A DNA stretch of 64,000 bases, taken from Acetobacterium woodii. Lineage in GTDB: Bacteria > Bacillota > Clostridia > Eubacteriales > Eubacteriaceae. The DNA lies in contig JACQZP010000030.1 in the NCBI GenBank assembly GCA_016213825.1, positions 186,001-250,000 of the forward strand, in the 5' to 3' direction. Positions 18,501 to 26,208 of the stretch are shown here, one piece after another; the stretch's first letter is position 1, and every line of letters starts with the position of its first letter. The notes below the pieces were generated by a model that had not been told where the DNA came from, searched no databases, and was given only the letters and a program-made list of their open reading frames with translations. Both the position numbers and the translations under genes were made by a program.

Positions 18501-19199
18501 ATTTACGCCGGTAAATGCTCAGACAATGACATCGGTGTTCCTGTTAAATCGACAGTGGCAAAAATTAATGCCGCTACTGCAGCCATTAAGCCATTTAAAG
18601 ACAGTCTGCTGTTAAGAGCAAGTAAGGCAAGTACAGACAGATTTGATGTTGCTGTTTCAACATATGGGACATTAAAACAGACAATGACATGGAGCGATGA
18701 TTTAAATGCTTATGTAGCAGCAACTTCGAAATATACCATTGGATCTTGGACTCCATATGAAGCGCTTTATAAGAAATATACATTCACTACGGCAACCATG
18801 TTGCATACTGACAACAACACCGAGGCCGACTATGATAATGCAACCACGGCGCTTGTTAAAGCAAGATGGGCATTGGTTGAGTATAAGTCTGACGGCTCAA
18901 CGGGCTCCAATCTTATTTCAACTGAAATTGGTGCTCAGAACGCAAATACCAATATTATTGCAATTCTGAAAGCTAAACTATCAGAAGCTGGCTTTAATCC
19001 TGATAAGTGCAAAATAACGATTATCAGTACAAGCTACACAGGCAGTGCTTCAGTCAGTGGAGCAGGTGTGCTGACGGGTGGTACTGGCGATACAGCCAAG
19101 ATAAAATTCACCATTGAACCGTTAGCAGTTACGTCACCGGATGTTGCTTATGCTTTCACTGCCTTTGATACACCGGAAGTAACATTTACAATTAAATAG
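15540..19199 (+). CDS. Secreted ChW protein with about 14 FIVAR repeats, 1219 aa
   Basis: GTG start at 15540 after AAAGGAG; an ATG at 15564 (MKKSVATAMM) is an alternative start with its own GGAAGG. Signal peptide ending SSAFA, about residue 33. Three ChW repeats at about 42-185. The second is degenerate (VHVQNRGNLGPFAMGSDAGT lacks the GW..W core) and the third has an insertion. From about 188 to 1110 come some 14 FIVAR-like repeats of about 60-90 residues (motif DLTAY...L..V.E.DYT..SW.AYQK.V.AN..T), the last three longer and diverged. The final 100 residues (NTNIIAILKAKLSEAGFNPD..) resemble the tail of the 667-aa paralogue. This repeat rod would project the C-terminal domain away from the wall. 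The ligand is unknown. Confidence 0.85.
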   Translation: MKNGRNSIMKKSVATAMMAVFLFSIALPSSAFAQDEMTTTATVGVEYKTHIQDKGWESVWKTNGEISGTVGEGKRLEALEVQLTGDFPSSATIETYVHVQNRGNLGPFAMGSDAGTEGAGLRLESIRLVLNNMSGYILKYNVQVQNKGWLRNETDDSTWFQSGETAGTAGEGLRLEGIRIKLVQVNSAYEAYLAALAAVSEDDYTVASWDTYQNVVNANTVKTTDSTTTINRATAAIQAAQKNLVKGKNLTAYKAALAAVSEAEYIQDTWDTYMEVVNANVVTQANTQIEINEATNNILLAQKQLQKKVDLTKYRQAVDSVRAADYASDSWIAYQKILAAYQMTENNSQEEVDNATTKIVEAQKKMARKFDFTAYKTLLAAVKEDDYTTISWTAYQKIVDANYIDTEHLSEDATQTAVEKAIKAIEAAQKLLVKAGDLTVYEAVVEAAQKDDYMAKSWTTYQKVLDSNKMTKNNTQAEIDAAVVKIMAAQKKLLPAGDLAEYEATLAKVDEADYTSKSWEAYQKIVKLNAVTAGSGQDAINTAVEKITIAQTALIKKGDLTEYQILLSSKTEENYTTASWAAYQKVVKANVMTTDNSKDEINAAIKKIEAAQANLAAKGQIGVYNDLVNSFKEELYTSASWATFKKVLDANEMSTDNNDTEIKAAASKIKAAASKLVFKVTADDYAAYEKIFNEKNEDIYTVASWTIYKKVLMSNIMTRDSSKVQVEAAVNKIRAAQFNLVIKGDLTAYNAALNTYKDKEAESTTTSWTAYQKVVTTNVMTSENSKSQIELATAKIVAAGNNLVKGTDLKYYKELLGLVKEADYTPASWAVYMNVVLQNQVSKDNTFDQVTTAMNNIRTAQSKLVNAGDLTAFLDCLKLYQENKVANDAYKANATTESWNAYANLVESVASFDKTKNYEWIAAGTKAGDITSASAADKIKSTTSAINAAKLKITLTGDIGIAYAEYVKVANLDAGMSKENYTVDSYTIYAGKCSDNDIGVPVKSTVAKINAATAAIKPFKDSLLLRASKASTDRFDVAVSTYGTLKQTMTWSDDLNAYVAATSKYTIGSWTPYEALYKKYTFTTATMLHTDNNTEADYDNATTALVKARWALVEYKSDGSTGSNLISTEIGAQNANTNIIAILKAKLSEAGFNPDKCKITIISTSYTGSASVSGAGVLTGGTGDTAKIKFTIEPLAVTSPDVAYAFTAFDTPEVTFTIK

Positions 19200-19249
19200 T
19201 TGAGCTTTATGCGTTAACAACAAGTTTTGGTGAAAACTACAAAAGAATG

Positions 19250-19281
19250 AAAGGCTGGTTTCTAAAAAACCAGCCTTTTGT
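19250..19281 (+). terminator. Terminator after the 1219-aa ChW gene
   Basis: AAAGGCTGGTTT/AAACCAGCCTTTT hairpin followed by a short T-rich run. Confidence 0.8.
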
Positions 19282-19354
19282 ATATTAGTGCCCGGGTAAG
19301 TGCAAAGCTCCAGATAATACTTAGTTTAAATTGATGCATATTAAAACAATTTAA

Positions 19355-19383
19355 TTGACACTAAAGAATGATTGGATTATAAT
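19355..19383 (+). promoter_or_regulatory. Consensus SigA promoter upstream of the riboswitch
   Basis: TTGACA (19355-19360), exactly 17 bases, TATAAT (19378-19383). Both hexamers are perfect. The transcript would start near 19390, about 30 nt before the aptamer. Confidence 0.85.
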
Positions 19384-19420
19384 TTAGATAGTAATGTGAA
19401 TAAAAAATTAAAAATGAATA

Positions 19421-19495
19421 GTGGGCAAAATTATTGAAAAATAATGACGCAAAACTAAAGGGGCTTAACCACCAGGAAAGTCAGCCAGTTGCAAA
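19421..19495 (+). promoter_or_regulatory. Cyclic-di-GMP-I (GEMM-I) riboswitch aptamer
   Basis: The core follows the GEMM-I layout: GGGCAAA, a stem ATTATT/AATAAT closed by a GAAA-type loop, then GACGCAAAACTAAAGGGGCT, TTAA, and a second arm ending AGTCAGCCAGTTGC. The GAAA loop, the GACGCAAA strand and the CAGCCAG strand are the conserved landmarks. Distal GGGCAA and TTGC can close the aptamer. It lies between a consensus promoter and a terminator in the leader of the 1907-aa surface protein, so c-di-GMP probably controls read-through. Whether the switch is ON or OFF cannot be told by eye. Confidence 0.85.
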
Positions 19496-19501
19496 TGATT
19501 T

Positions 19502-19535
19502 AAGCAGGTTTGTGATTGAACAAGCCTGTTTTTTG
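19502..19535 (+). terminator. Riboswitch expression-platform terminator
   Basis: CAGGTTTGT/ACAAGCCTG hairpin (one G-T pair) followed by TTTTTT, directly downstream of the c-di-GMP aptamer and upstream of the coding region. Confidence 0.8.
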
Positions 19536-19691
19536 ATATGTGCGAAGACAACTGCATGTTAAGACATATTAAAATGAACTTCAGCTAAGGTTAGAAGCTT
19601 AAATGCCGATAAAATTATTAGATGTTTGTTTAAGTAAATTAATGGATCTTAAGAATAGATAATTTGATTATATAAGCGAAGGAGCGGGAAA

Positions 19692-22600
19692 ATGAAAAAA
19701 AGGATGACAAAGGTGTTTTGCCTGTTGGTCAGCATTGTGATGGTTTTAACCAGTTTGCCATTAGGGGTGCTGGCAGAAGAATTGACTGGACCTTCAACAG
19801 CATTGGCAACTAATGAAAGCAACCAAACCGATAACCTACAAGTACCTCAAGTTGGTGCAACGGATAATGTTACTGATAGTACGGCTACTGAACCGACACT
19901 GCAACCAGTGGGAGAAGAGAATCAGGAGGCCAGCCAGACCGTGGTAACGGCAGAGAGTTTAGCGACCATGGCCACGGAAACAGATGGAAAATATGAGTTT
20001 ACTGTTGATTCAAACAACTTAGCTTATATAACAAATTATACTGGTACAACCGACACTGAAGTGACCATCCCAGAAACTTTAACAACTACAGCTGGAAAAG
20101 TTGTCGCGGTCGCTGGAATAAAAGCAGGTGCCTTTGTCAATTGTACTACCTTAACAAAGGTCACAATCTCTCCGAACATTACATCCTTGGAGGGAGCGAT
20201 TTTTTATGGTAATGTAACAATCTATGGAGTCGAGGGTTCACTGGCAGACAATTATGCAGTTGAATGGAACCTTGATTTTGTTAAAACAGCAGTTTTTTAC
20301 GTTGCTGACTTTAAATCGAATAAGGATTCTGGCGTCACAATTAAAACACCGATAACCTTGACCGCTACCGTTTCAACTTGGGCTAAAACAATTACTTCGA
20401 TCAAGTTCTATTATGATCTGACAGATTATAACAATGATCCCCAGCCATCTGCTGACATTGCATCGGGTACAGCTACCACAGCCACCTTTACCCCATCAAT
20501 CGCTGGAACTTATACCTTATATGTGAAGGTCACTGATAGCGATGGGAATACCTGCATAAAAACAATTGACAGCTATGAGGTGCTCCCGGCAATTAAACTG
20601 GAAGCAACGGAAAGCTCACCCCAGTACATCAGTACACCGCTAAATTTAGCGGCAGATGTCGATGACGGCATAACAACAGCAGCTTATGATTATCAATTTT
20701 CTTATCAACTGGGTTCTAATAGCAAGGAAATACAAGCAAGTTCGGCAACCAGCACGTGCATCTTTACACCAGTTAGCTCAGGGGCTTACACCATCAAGGT
20801 AACAGTAAAAAACCAGTCTGGAAATAAAGAATTCACTGGCACAAAAACCCTGGAGTACAGTATCGTCGACAATGTATATGTTAAAAGTCTTACAGTTGAC
20901 AAATTATCACCTCAGGAAGTGGGCACGGCTTTGACCCTAAAGGCTGAAGCTGCTGGTGGAAAGACAACTGGCTATAAATACCGCTTTTTTTATAAGCTAA
21001 ATGGGGGAACCGAAGTTGATCTTCAGGATTACGCTGACACCGCTAATGTCGTGTTTAAGCCCACTGATCCGGGAACCTATCAATTTGGGGTTCAAGTTAT
21101 GAATGCCATGGGTGTACCGTCAGCAGCAAAAACCGCTGATATGACAATTATATCAACACCAGGGGGGAGTTTTACAGCAGCTAAAGCTGATGGAACCCCA
21201 TTTTACATTGGCGATTCAAGCCCGATTGTCTTGAAAGTGAGTAATTCATCTGGATACAGTGGGACCTTATACTACAAATATTATTATACCTTGGGAACAG
21301 GAACTGAGAAAAACGCAATCGGTTCGGAGATCACAAGTAGTTCTATGAACTATACGCCATCTGAAAAAGGAACCTATAAATTTTATGTTGAAATAATTGA
21401 TAAATCAGCTGTAAATTCAGTTTCTGTTACAAAGACAGTGACTGGTTATGAGGTTTATGACAAATTTGTTGGAAATGGGAAACTGACATCCAGTTCTGTT
21501 TCACCGCAAAACAAAGGGACGACAACCAAGCTGACAGCCAGTACAAGCGGTGGGAAGGCACCTTATACTTATGCGTTTTCTTTCATCCCGCCAGGTGGTG
21601 GAGTGACGCCAATTGGTGAAGCGTCAACAAGCAACACAGCCAGCCTAACCATGGATACTGCTGGTGACTACACGATCTCAGTCATCATCACCGATGCCAA
21701 TGGTATCACTGAAACAAAAACGATCACCTATAAAATTAATAATAACCCACAGATAACTAAATTTGAAACTCAGGCAGAAATTGCGCACTATATTAATGAT
21801 CCAGTTGTTCTGACGGCACAAAGTGAAGCAGGAACCGGCCCTTATACCTATGAGTTTACGGCTAAGTTGGGCTCGCAAACGGTATGGAAATCAGCACCGA
21901 TCATTAATACAAACGCTACTGACGAAGCAAAACCAAGTTTCACACCAACGGTTGCTGGCACCTATGTTCTGGAGGTGAAGGTAACAGATTCCACGGGTTA
22001 CAGTGATACAAAAACAATTAAAGATTATAAGGTATTACCATCTTTAGCAGTTAAAACCTTAAAAACGGATAAGCCCTCGGGACAAAATATCGGAACGGAT
22101 ATCAAACTGACAGCTACGGGCAGCGGTGGGAAATCCCCTTATACCTATAAATTCTATTATGAATTGGCGAGTGTCACAACGCAATTGACAGACGGAAATT
22201 ACCTTGATTCCAGTACGGTGATTTTTAATCCATCCGTTGCAGGAACTTACACCCTCTATGTGGATGTTAAAGATGCCAATGGAAAAAACATTGTTAAAGC
22301 TGGCTCGGTTTCAAACTATAAAGTGGTCAATGCACCGGTACTGGCAAGCTTTTCAGCGGATAAAGATATGACTAAAGGTGAAACCGGTACAGCATCAATT
22401 TATCCCGGTGATACCATCAATTTGAAAGCAAAAACGACAACAAATACCGGTGAAGGTGATCCGTTGAGTTATCAGTTTTATTATAAAATTGGTTCAACTG
22501 AAACGCCTATCGGCACAAAACAAACAAAATCTCTAACTCAAAAGTACGATGAGGTCACCAGTACTTTTATTCCAGATAAAGCTGGAACATATACTGTTTA

Positions 22601-25415
22601 TGTGAGAGTAACAGATGCCAACGGGTCAAAAGACGATGAGAAAATTGCTACGCTGAAGGTATTGGGCGATGTTACATCGAAAGTTGTCAAAGTCAGCAAA
22701 ACGACCGGCGTGATTGTGGGATCTACAATTAAACTTTCAGCAACGGCCGCCGGCGGGAAATCACCTTACAACTATAAGTTTTACTTCAAGAATGGAGCGG
22801 GTGCTTTGACCTTGATTGATTCAGACCCGGTCGCAAATACAATTGAATTTCCGTTCACTACGGCCACCGGATCGGGTGATTACACATTTTATGTCCAGAT
22901 TATTGATGATAATAAGGTAGAAAGTGGAAATACCACCGATGAATTAAGTGAATTATTAAAAACCGCCAGCCCAATTGTTACGGTGACGAATCCACCACAA
23001 CTTAGTAATACCGAATATTCAATTGTGGGAGGGGGATCAGCACTTTACGCTGGAAAAACAACCATTCATTTAAAAGCTGAAACTGCCAATGGTACCGGTG
23101 ATGGCAATTTAACTTATCAGTTTTTCTACAAACAGGGATCAACTGAAATTCCCATTGGAGCGGCGATTACAAAAACGACCCCGTCGCAATATGTGGCAGC
23201 TGAGACGGATCTGGAACCTGATGTTGCCGGAACATATACTGTCTATGTACGTGTTACAGATGCCGGAAATTTAAAGAATGAAGCGAAAATTGGTTCCTTT
23301 AAAGTGTTAGGCGGTGTCGTTGCTAATCCTGTAAAAGTGAGCAAAACCACAGGGTTGCTTGTAAGTGACACCATCAAAATTTCGGCTGGAGGCTCCGGTG
23401 GACAAACCCCCTATAACTATCAGTTTTATTTTAAAAAAGGTGAAACTGGTGCATTAACGGAAATTGGTTCACCGAGTGAAGAAAAGAGCATGAATATTTC
23501 ATTTTCTTCCAGTGAATATGGTTCTGGAACATATCAATTCTATGTAAAGCTTACTGATAAAAACGGAGAGGTTAGTGCAGCTGATGATACTGCTGTTTTG
23601 CTATCTGCCAGTCCAATTGTTACGGTGACGAATCCACCAAATCTGAGTAGTGTTTCTTACACGAAAACAGGTGTCAAACCGCTAATTGCTGACTTATATG
23701 TAGGCGATACAGTTGAATTACGTGCAAAAGCTCAAAATGGAAGTGGTGAGTCAACACTGACCTATCAGTTCTTCTACAAACAGGGAACGACAGAAGTTAA
23801 AATTGGAGCCCCGGTGGTAAAAACGGGTGCAGCTAAATATGACGAAGCAACAAGCAATTTTGATCTGAGTAATGCTGGAACCTATGTGGTTTATGTGAGA
23901 ATAACGGATGGCACATCGACAAGTGTTTCAAAAATCGGCAGTCTTAAAGTGCTGGATATGATCTCAGTTAAAACAGTTAAAGCCAGCAAGACCAGCGGAT
24001 TAATTGTTGGTGACAAAATAAAACTGACGGCCAGCGGAGCAGGTGGAAAAGCGCCATATAAATATGCGTTTTCTTTCAAAGAGGTTTCCGCAGCATCCTA
24101 TACAGCGTTGGGAACAGCCAGTGAGGAAAAATCAATTGAATATCAGTTACCAACCGCAGGGACCTATGTCTTTAGTGTTACGATCACCGATGCTAATGGT
24201 GTAGCCAGCACGAATGTTGTTGCGAGTGCTCAGGTAACCGTTGGGAATCCTCCTGTTATTGAATCATTCGCTGTGACGCCACTAAAGGGTAGTGCAGTTT
24301 ATATCGGCGACGAAATTACCCTAACTGCGAAAGTAAAAGCAGGAAGTGGTGTTAATGATCGGGATTGGAAATTTATGTACAAGGCTGGGACGATCACAAA
24401 AACGGTTGATCCAGTTGTCACTGGTGATGTAGCAACTGCAAAAATTATATTAACAGATCCGGGATCCTATACATTTACAGCTTCAGTTACCGATGAAAAC
24501 TCATCAGAGGCTGTAAAAACAATTAGTAGTTACCCAGTGTTGAGCAAGGTTGCCGTTAAAAGTTTAACTGCGAATTTAGAGTCTGGTCAGAATATTAATA
24601 CCACGATTAAATTGACTGCCACCGGGGTTGGTGGAAAAGCACCGTATACCTATAAATTCTATTCAATCTATCAAGACAGTGTGGACCCAGTTTACATCAA
24701 CACCTCTTATTCAAGTTCAAACACGACGAATTTTACGCCTAAGAAATCAGGCTATTATTCGATTCATGTAAGCATCAAAGATGCCAATGGGAATATTTGT
24801 AGTAATGATCGGGAAGTTTGTATCTTAGATTATGAAGTTATTGATAACCCAATTATTAAGAGCTTTTCAGCCGATCAAACATCTGGCCAATATGTCGATA
24901 CGCCTATTAATTTAACGGCAACGGTTAGCGGCGGAGTACTTCCATACAATTATAAGTTTACTTATAAATTGGGTTCTGAATCAGAGAAAGTGATTGATAA
25001 CACGGATGGCGATCAAACGGCTGCGTTTACCCCAACAAAAGCTGGAACCTATACATTCTATGTTTATGTGACGGATACTGAAGGAAATCCAAAACCTGAT
25101 GCTAAAAAAGAAATAAAATCATTCGTGATTTATGATAAGCCAACGGTTAAGTCATTTACGTCTAGTAGTACGAAAATTACGAAAGGTAAAAGTGTAACTT
25201 TGAAAGCGACGGTTGCGGGAGGTCAGTCTCCATATCAGTACCGATTTTACTATAGTACCGGTGGTGTTCCTACGGACATCAGAAAGTATTCAACAACAAG
25301 CTCTTATAGTTGGACACCAAAAACGGCCGGTACATATACAGTATATGTAGATATCATGGATGCTAAAGGAACTGAAACCACCAGTGTACAGGCACTTACG
25401 ATTCAAGTTGATTAA
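19692..25415 (+). CDS. Giant secreted Ig/triple-tyrosine repeat protein, 1907 aa
   Basis: Signal peptide at residues 1-29 (FCLLVSIVMVLTSLPLGVLA). A Thr/Glu-rich linker follows, then a short BspA-type leucine-rich segment at about 108-195 (AGAFVNCTTLTKVTISPNIT). From about 205 to the end there are about 17 Ig-like repeats of 90-110 residues with the motif GGK.PY.YKFYY...GT...AGTY.FYV.V.D.NG, resembling Y_Y_Y/PKD modules of clostridial adhesins. In the middle, two repeat types alternate as a dimeric unit duplicated at DNA level (identical 27-mers at 22971 and 23613). It has no ChW repeats and no LPXTG or SLH anchor, so how it stays on the cell is unclear. Expression is under a c-di-GMP-I riboswitch, which fits a biofilm or attachment role. 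Start: ATG 19692 after AAGGAGCGGGAAA. Confidence 0.85.
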   Translation: MKKRMTKVFCLLVSIVMVLTSLPLGVLAEELTGPSTALATNESNQTDNLQVPQVGATDNVTDSTATEPTLQPVGEENQEASQTVVTAESLATMATETDGKYEFTVDSNNLAYITNYTGTTDTEVTIPETLTTTAGKVVAVAGIKAGAFVNCTTLTKVTISPNITSLEGAIFYGNVTIYGVEGSLADNYAVEWNLDFVKTAVFYVADFKSNKDSGVTIKTPITLTATVSTWAKTITSIKFYYDLTDYNNDPQPSADIASGTATTATFTPSIAGTYTLYVKVTDSDGNTCIKTIDSYEVLPAIKLEATESSPQYISTPLNLAADVDDGITTAAYDYQFSYQLGSNSKEIQASSATSTCIFTPVSSGAYTIKVTVKNQSGNKEFTGTKTLEYSIVDNVYVKSLTVDKLSPQEVGTALTLKAEAAGGKTTGYKYRFFYKLNGGTEVDLQDYADTANVVFKPTDPGTYQFGVQVMNAMGVPSAAKTADMTIISTPGGSFTAAKADGTPFYIGDSSPIVLKVSNSSGYSGTLYYKYYYTLGTGTEKNAIGSEITSSSMNYTPSEKGTYKFYVEIIDKSAVNSVSVTKTVTGYEVYDKFVGNGKLTSSSVSPQNKGTTTKLTASTSGGKAPYTYAFSFIPPGGGVTPIGEASTSNTASLTMDTAGDYTISVIITDANGITETKTITYKINNNPQITKFETQAEIAHYINDPVVLTAQSEAGTGPYTYEFTAKLGSQTVWKSAPIINTNATDEAKPSFTPTVAGTYVLEVKVTDSTGYSDTKTIKDYKVLPSLAVKTLKTDKPSGQNIGTDIKLTATGSGGKSPYTYKFYYELASVTTQLTDGNYLDSSTVIFNPSVAGTYTLYVDVKDANGKNIVKAGSVSNYKVVNAPVLASFSADKDMTKGETGTASIYPGDTINLKAKTTTNTGEGDPLSYQFYYKIGSTETPIGTKQTKSLTQKYDEVTSTFIPDKAGTYTVYVRVTDANGSKDDEKIATLKVLGDVTSKVVKVSKTTGVIVGSTIKLSATAAGGKSPYNYKFYFKNGAGALTLIDSDPVANTIEFPFTTATGSGDYTFYVQIIDDNKVESGNTTDELSELLKTASPIVTVTNPPQLSNTEYSIVGGGSALYAGKTTIHLKAETANGTGDGNLTYQFFYKQGSTEIPIGAAITKTTPSQYVAAETDLEPDVAGTYTVYVRVTDAGNLKNEAKIGSFKVLGGVVANPVKVSKTTGLLVSDTIKISAGGSGGQTPYNYQFYFKKGETGALTEIGSPSEEKSMNISFSSSEYGSGTYQFYVKLTDKNGEVSAADDTAVLLSASPIVTVTNPPNLSSVSYTKTGVKPLIADLYVGDTVELRAKAQNGSGESTLTYQFFYKQGTTEVKIGAPVVKTGAAKYDEATSNFDLSNAGTYVVYVRITDGTSTSVSKIGSLKVLDMISVKTVKASKTSGLIVGDKIKLTASGAGGKAPYKYAFSFKEVSAASYTALGTASEEKSIEYQLPTAGTYVFSVTITDANGVASTNVVASAQVTVGNPPVIESFAVTPLKGSAVYIGDEITLTAKVKAGSGVNDRDWKFMYKAGTITKTVDPVVTGDVATAKIILTDPGSYTFTASVTDENSSEAVKTISSYPVLSKVAVKSLTANLESGQNINTTIKLTATGVGGKAPYTYKFYSIYQDSVDPVYINTSYSSSNTTNFTPKKSGYYSIHVSIKDANGNICSNDREVCILDYEVIDNPIIKSFSADQTSGQYVDTPINLTATVSGGVLPYNYKFTYKLGSESEKVIDNTDGDQTAAFTPTKAGTYTFYVYVTDTEGNPKPDAKKEIKSFVIYDKPTVKSFTSSSTKITKGKSVTLKATVAGGQSPYQYRFYYSTGGVPTDIRKYSTTSSYSWTPKTAGTYTVYVDIMDAKGTETTSVQALTIQVD

Positions 25416-25440
25416 TAAGTGCGAATAATAGTCAAAAAAT

Positions 25441-25486
25441 AAAAAAGCCAGAATTGAAGTTTCAAACTTCAATTCTGGCTTTTTAT
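25441..25486. terminator. Bidirectional terminator
   Basis: AAAAAAGCCAGAATTGAAGT pairs with ACTTCAATTCTGGCTTTTT. It serves the 1907-aa gene and the oppositely oriented lipoprotein gene. Confidence 0.85.
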
Positions 25487-25494
25487 TAATAAAA

Positions 25495-25992
25495 CTACAA
25501 AACGCCATTCACAACAACTTCCATTCCCGCCAGATCAAATCCACTCGCACAATAGACTGAATACACAAACGCACCCTGAGTCCAGGTGGCCAGTCCCATA
25601 CCATCGTCATTGTTTTGGTAAAGAACAGTAGCACCAGAAGGATTGGTTTTGGTCTGACTGTTTTTAAAATCGGTATAGACACCGGCGATGTTATCAGTTT
25701 TAGCATCGGCTTTTCGGACGGTGTACTTGACACCGTTTAGCGTAAAATCGGCTTGAGCCAGATTGTCAGCGATGGTGTAGTATTTAACGTCGGTAATGCC
25801 GGTTGGCAGGGTTTCAAAGGTAAAGCCAATGGCATCTTTGATAGCGGTCAGCGAAGCCTGTTCCACCATGGGGTTGGGAATTTCGGTTTTTGAATCATCC
25901 TTTTTTTCGGCGGCAGGCGTGCAGCCAGCCAAAAGCAGAGTCGTGAGAGAAACAAGAATCAAGGTAAACAACAGCAGTTTTTTTGATTTCAT
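25495..25992 (-). CDS. Predicted lipoprotein of unknown function
   Basis: 165 residues from ATG 25990-25992 (ribosome site AGAGAGG); an upstream in-frame start at 26055 adds 21 residues that do not look like a signal sequence. MKSKKLLLFTLILVSLTTLLLAGC is a lipoprotein signal with lipobox LAGC, so the protein should be tethered to the outer face of the membrane. The mature part is about 140 residues (FETLPTGITDVKYYTIADNL, ADFTLNGVKYTVRKA). It resembles small secreted domains of clostridia, but I cannot assign a function. It is convergent with the surface-protein locus and separated from proA by repeats. Confidence 0.75.
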   Translation of the reverse strand: MKSKKLLLFTLILVSLTTLLLAGCTPAAEKKDDSKTEIPNPMVEQASLTAIKDAIGFTFETLPTGITDVKYYTIADNLAQADFTLNGVKYTVRKADAKTDNIAGVYTDFKNSQTKTNPSGATVLYQNNDDGMGLATWTQGAFVYSVYCASGFDLAGMEVVVNGVL

Positions 25993-26035
25993 GGGAGACC
26001 TCTCTTTATATTTAATTTTTAATAAACAGGTGTTG

Positions 26036-26080
26036 CCGGGTGATTGATCTGCCAAAGGGCAGACCCTCGCTCCTACGAAC
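26036..26080 (+). repeat. Dispersed palindromic repeat family A, copy 2
   Basis: CCGGGTGATTGATCTGCC, AAAGGGCAGACCCTCGCTCC, TACGAAC. It matches the copies at 3835 (inverted), 27538 and 39411. Confidence 0.8.
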
Positions 26081-26129
26081 TGGAATCATCAGCAAAAATG
26101 CAAAACATTTATATCGACGTAATGCAACA

Positions 26130-26163
26130 GTTCGTAGGGGCGGGTAATACCCGCCCGCAAGAC
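26130..26163 (+). repeat. Family A half-element, GC-rich palindrome
   Basis: GTTCGTAGGGGCGGGTAATA then CCCGCCCGCAAGAC. It carries the left end (TTCGTAGGGGCGGGT) of family A and forms the palindrome GGGCGGGT/ACCCGCCC. Confidence 0.65.
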
Positions 26164-26208
26164 GTTGGGGACGTTTCGTTTGTCATATTGTGTAGCTATT
26201 CTTCAAAG

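Larger units (their letters stand above)
19200..19691. other. Intergenic region with terminator, promoter and riboswitch leader
   Basis: About 490 bases with no gene. It contains the terminator of the 1219-aa ChW gene (19250-19281), a near-perfect SigA promoter (19355-19383), a c-di-GMP-I riboswitch aptamer (19421-19495), a terminator hairpin (19502-19535), then about 150 A/T-rich bases up to the ribosome site of the 1907-aa gene in which I see nothing further. Confidence 0.8.

Noticed and set aside
4502-19199. Cellulosome-type dockerin or cohesin modules in the ChW proteins
   Set aside because: I looked for calcium-loop duplicated dockerins and cohesin signatures and saw none. The repeats are ChW, FIVAR and Ig-like only.
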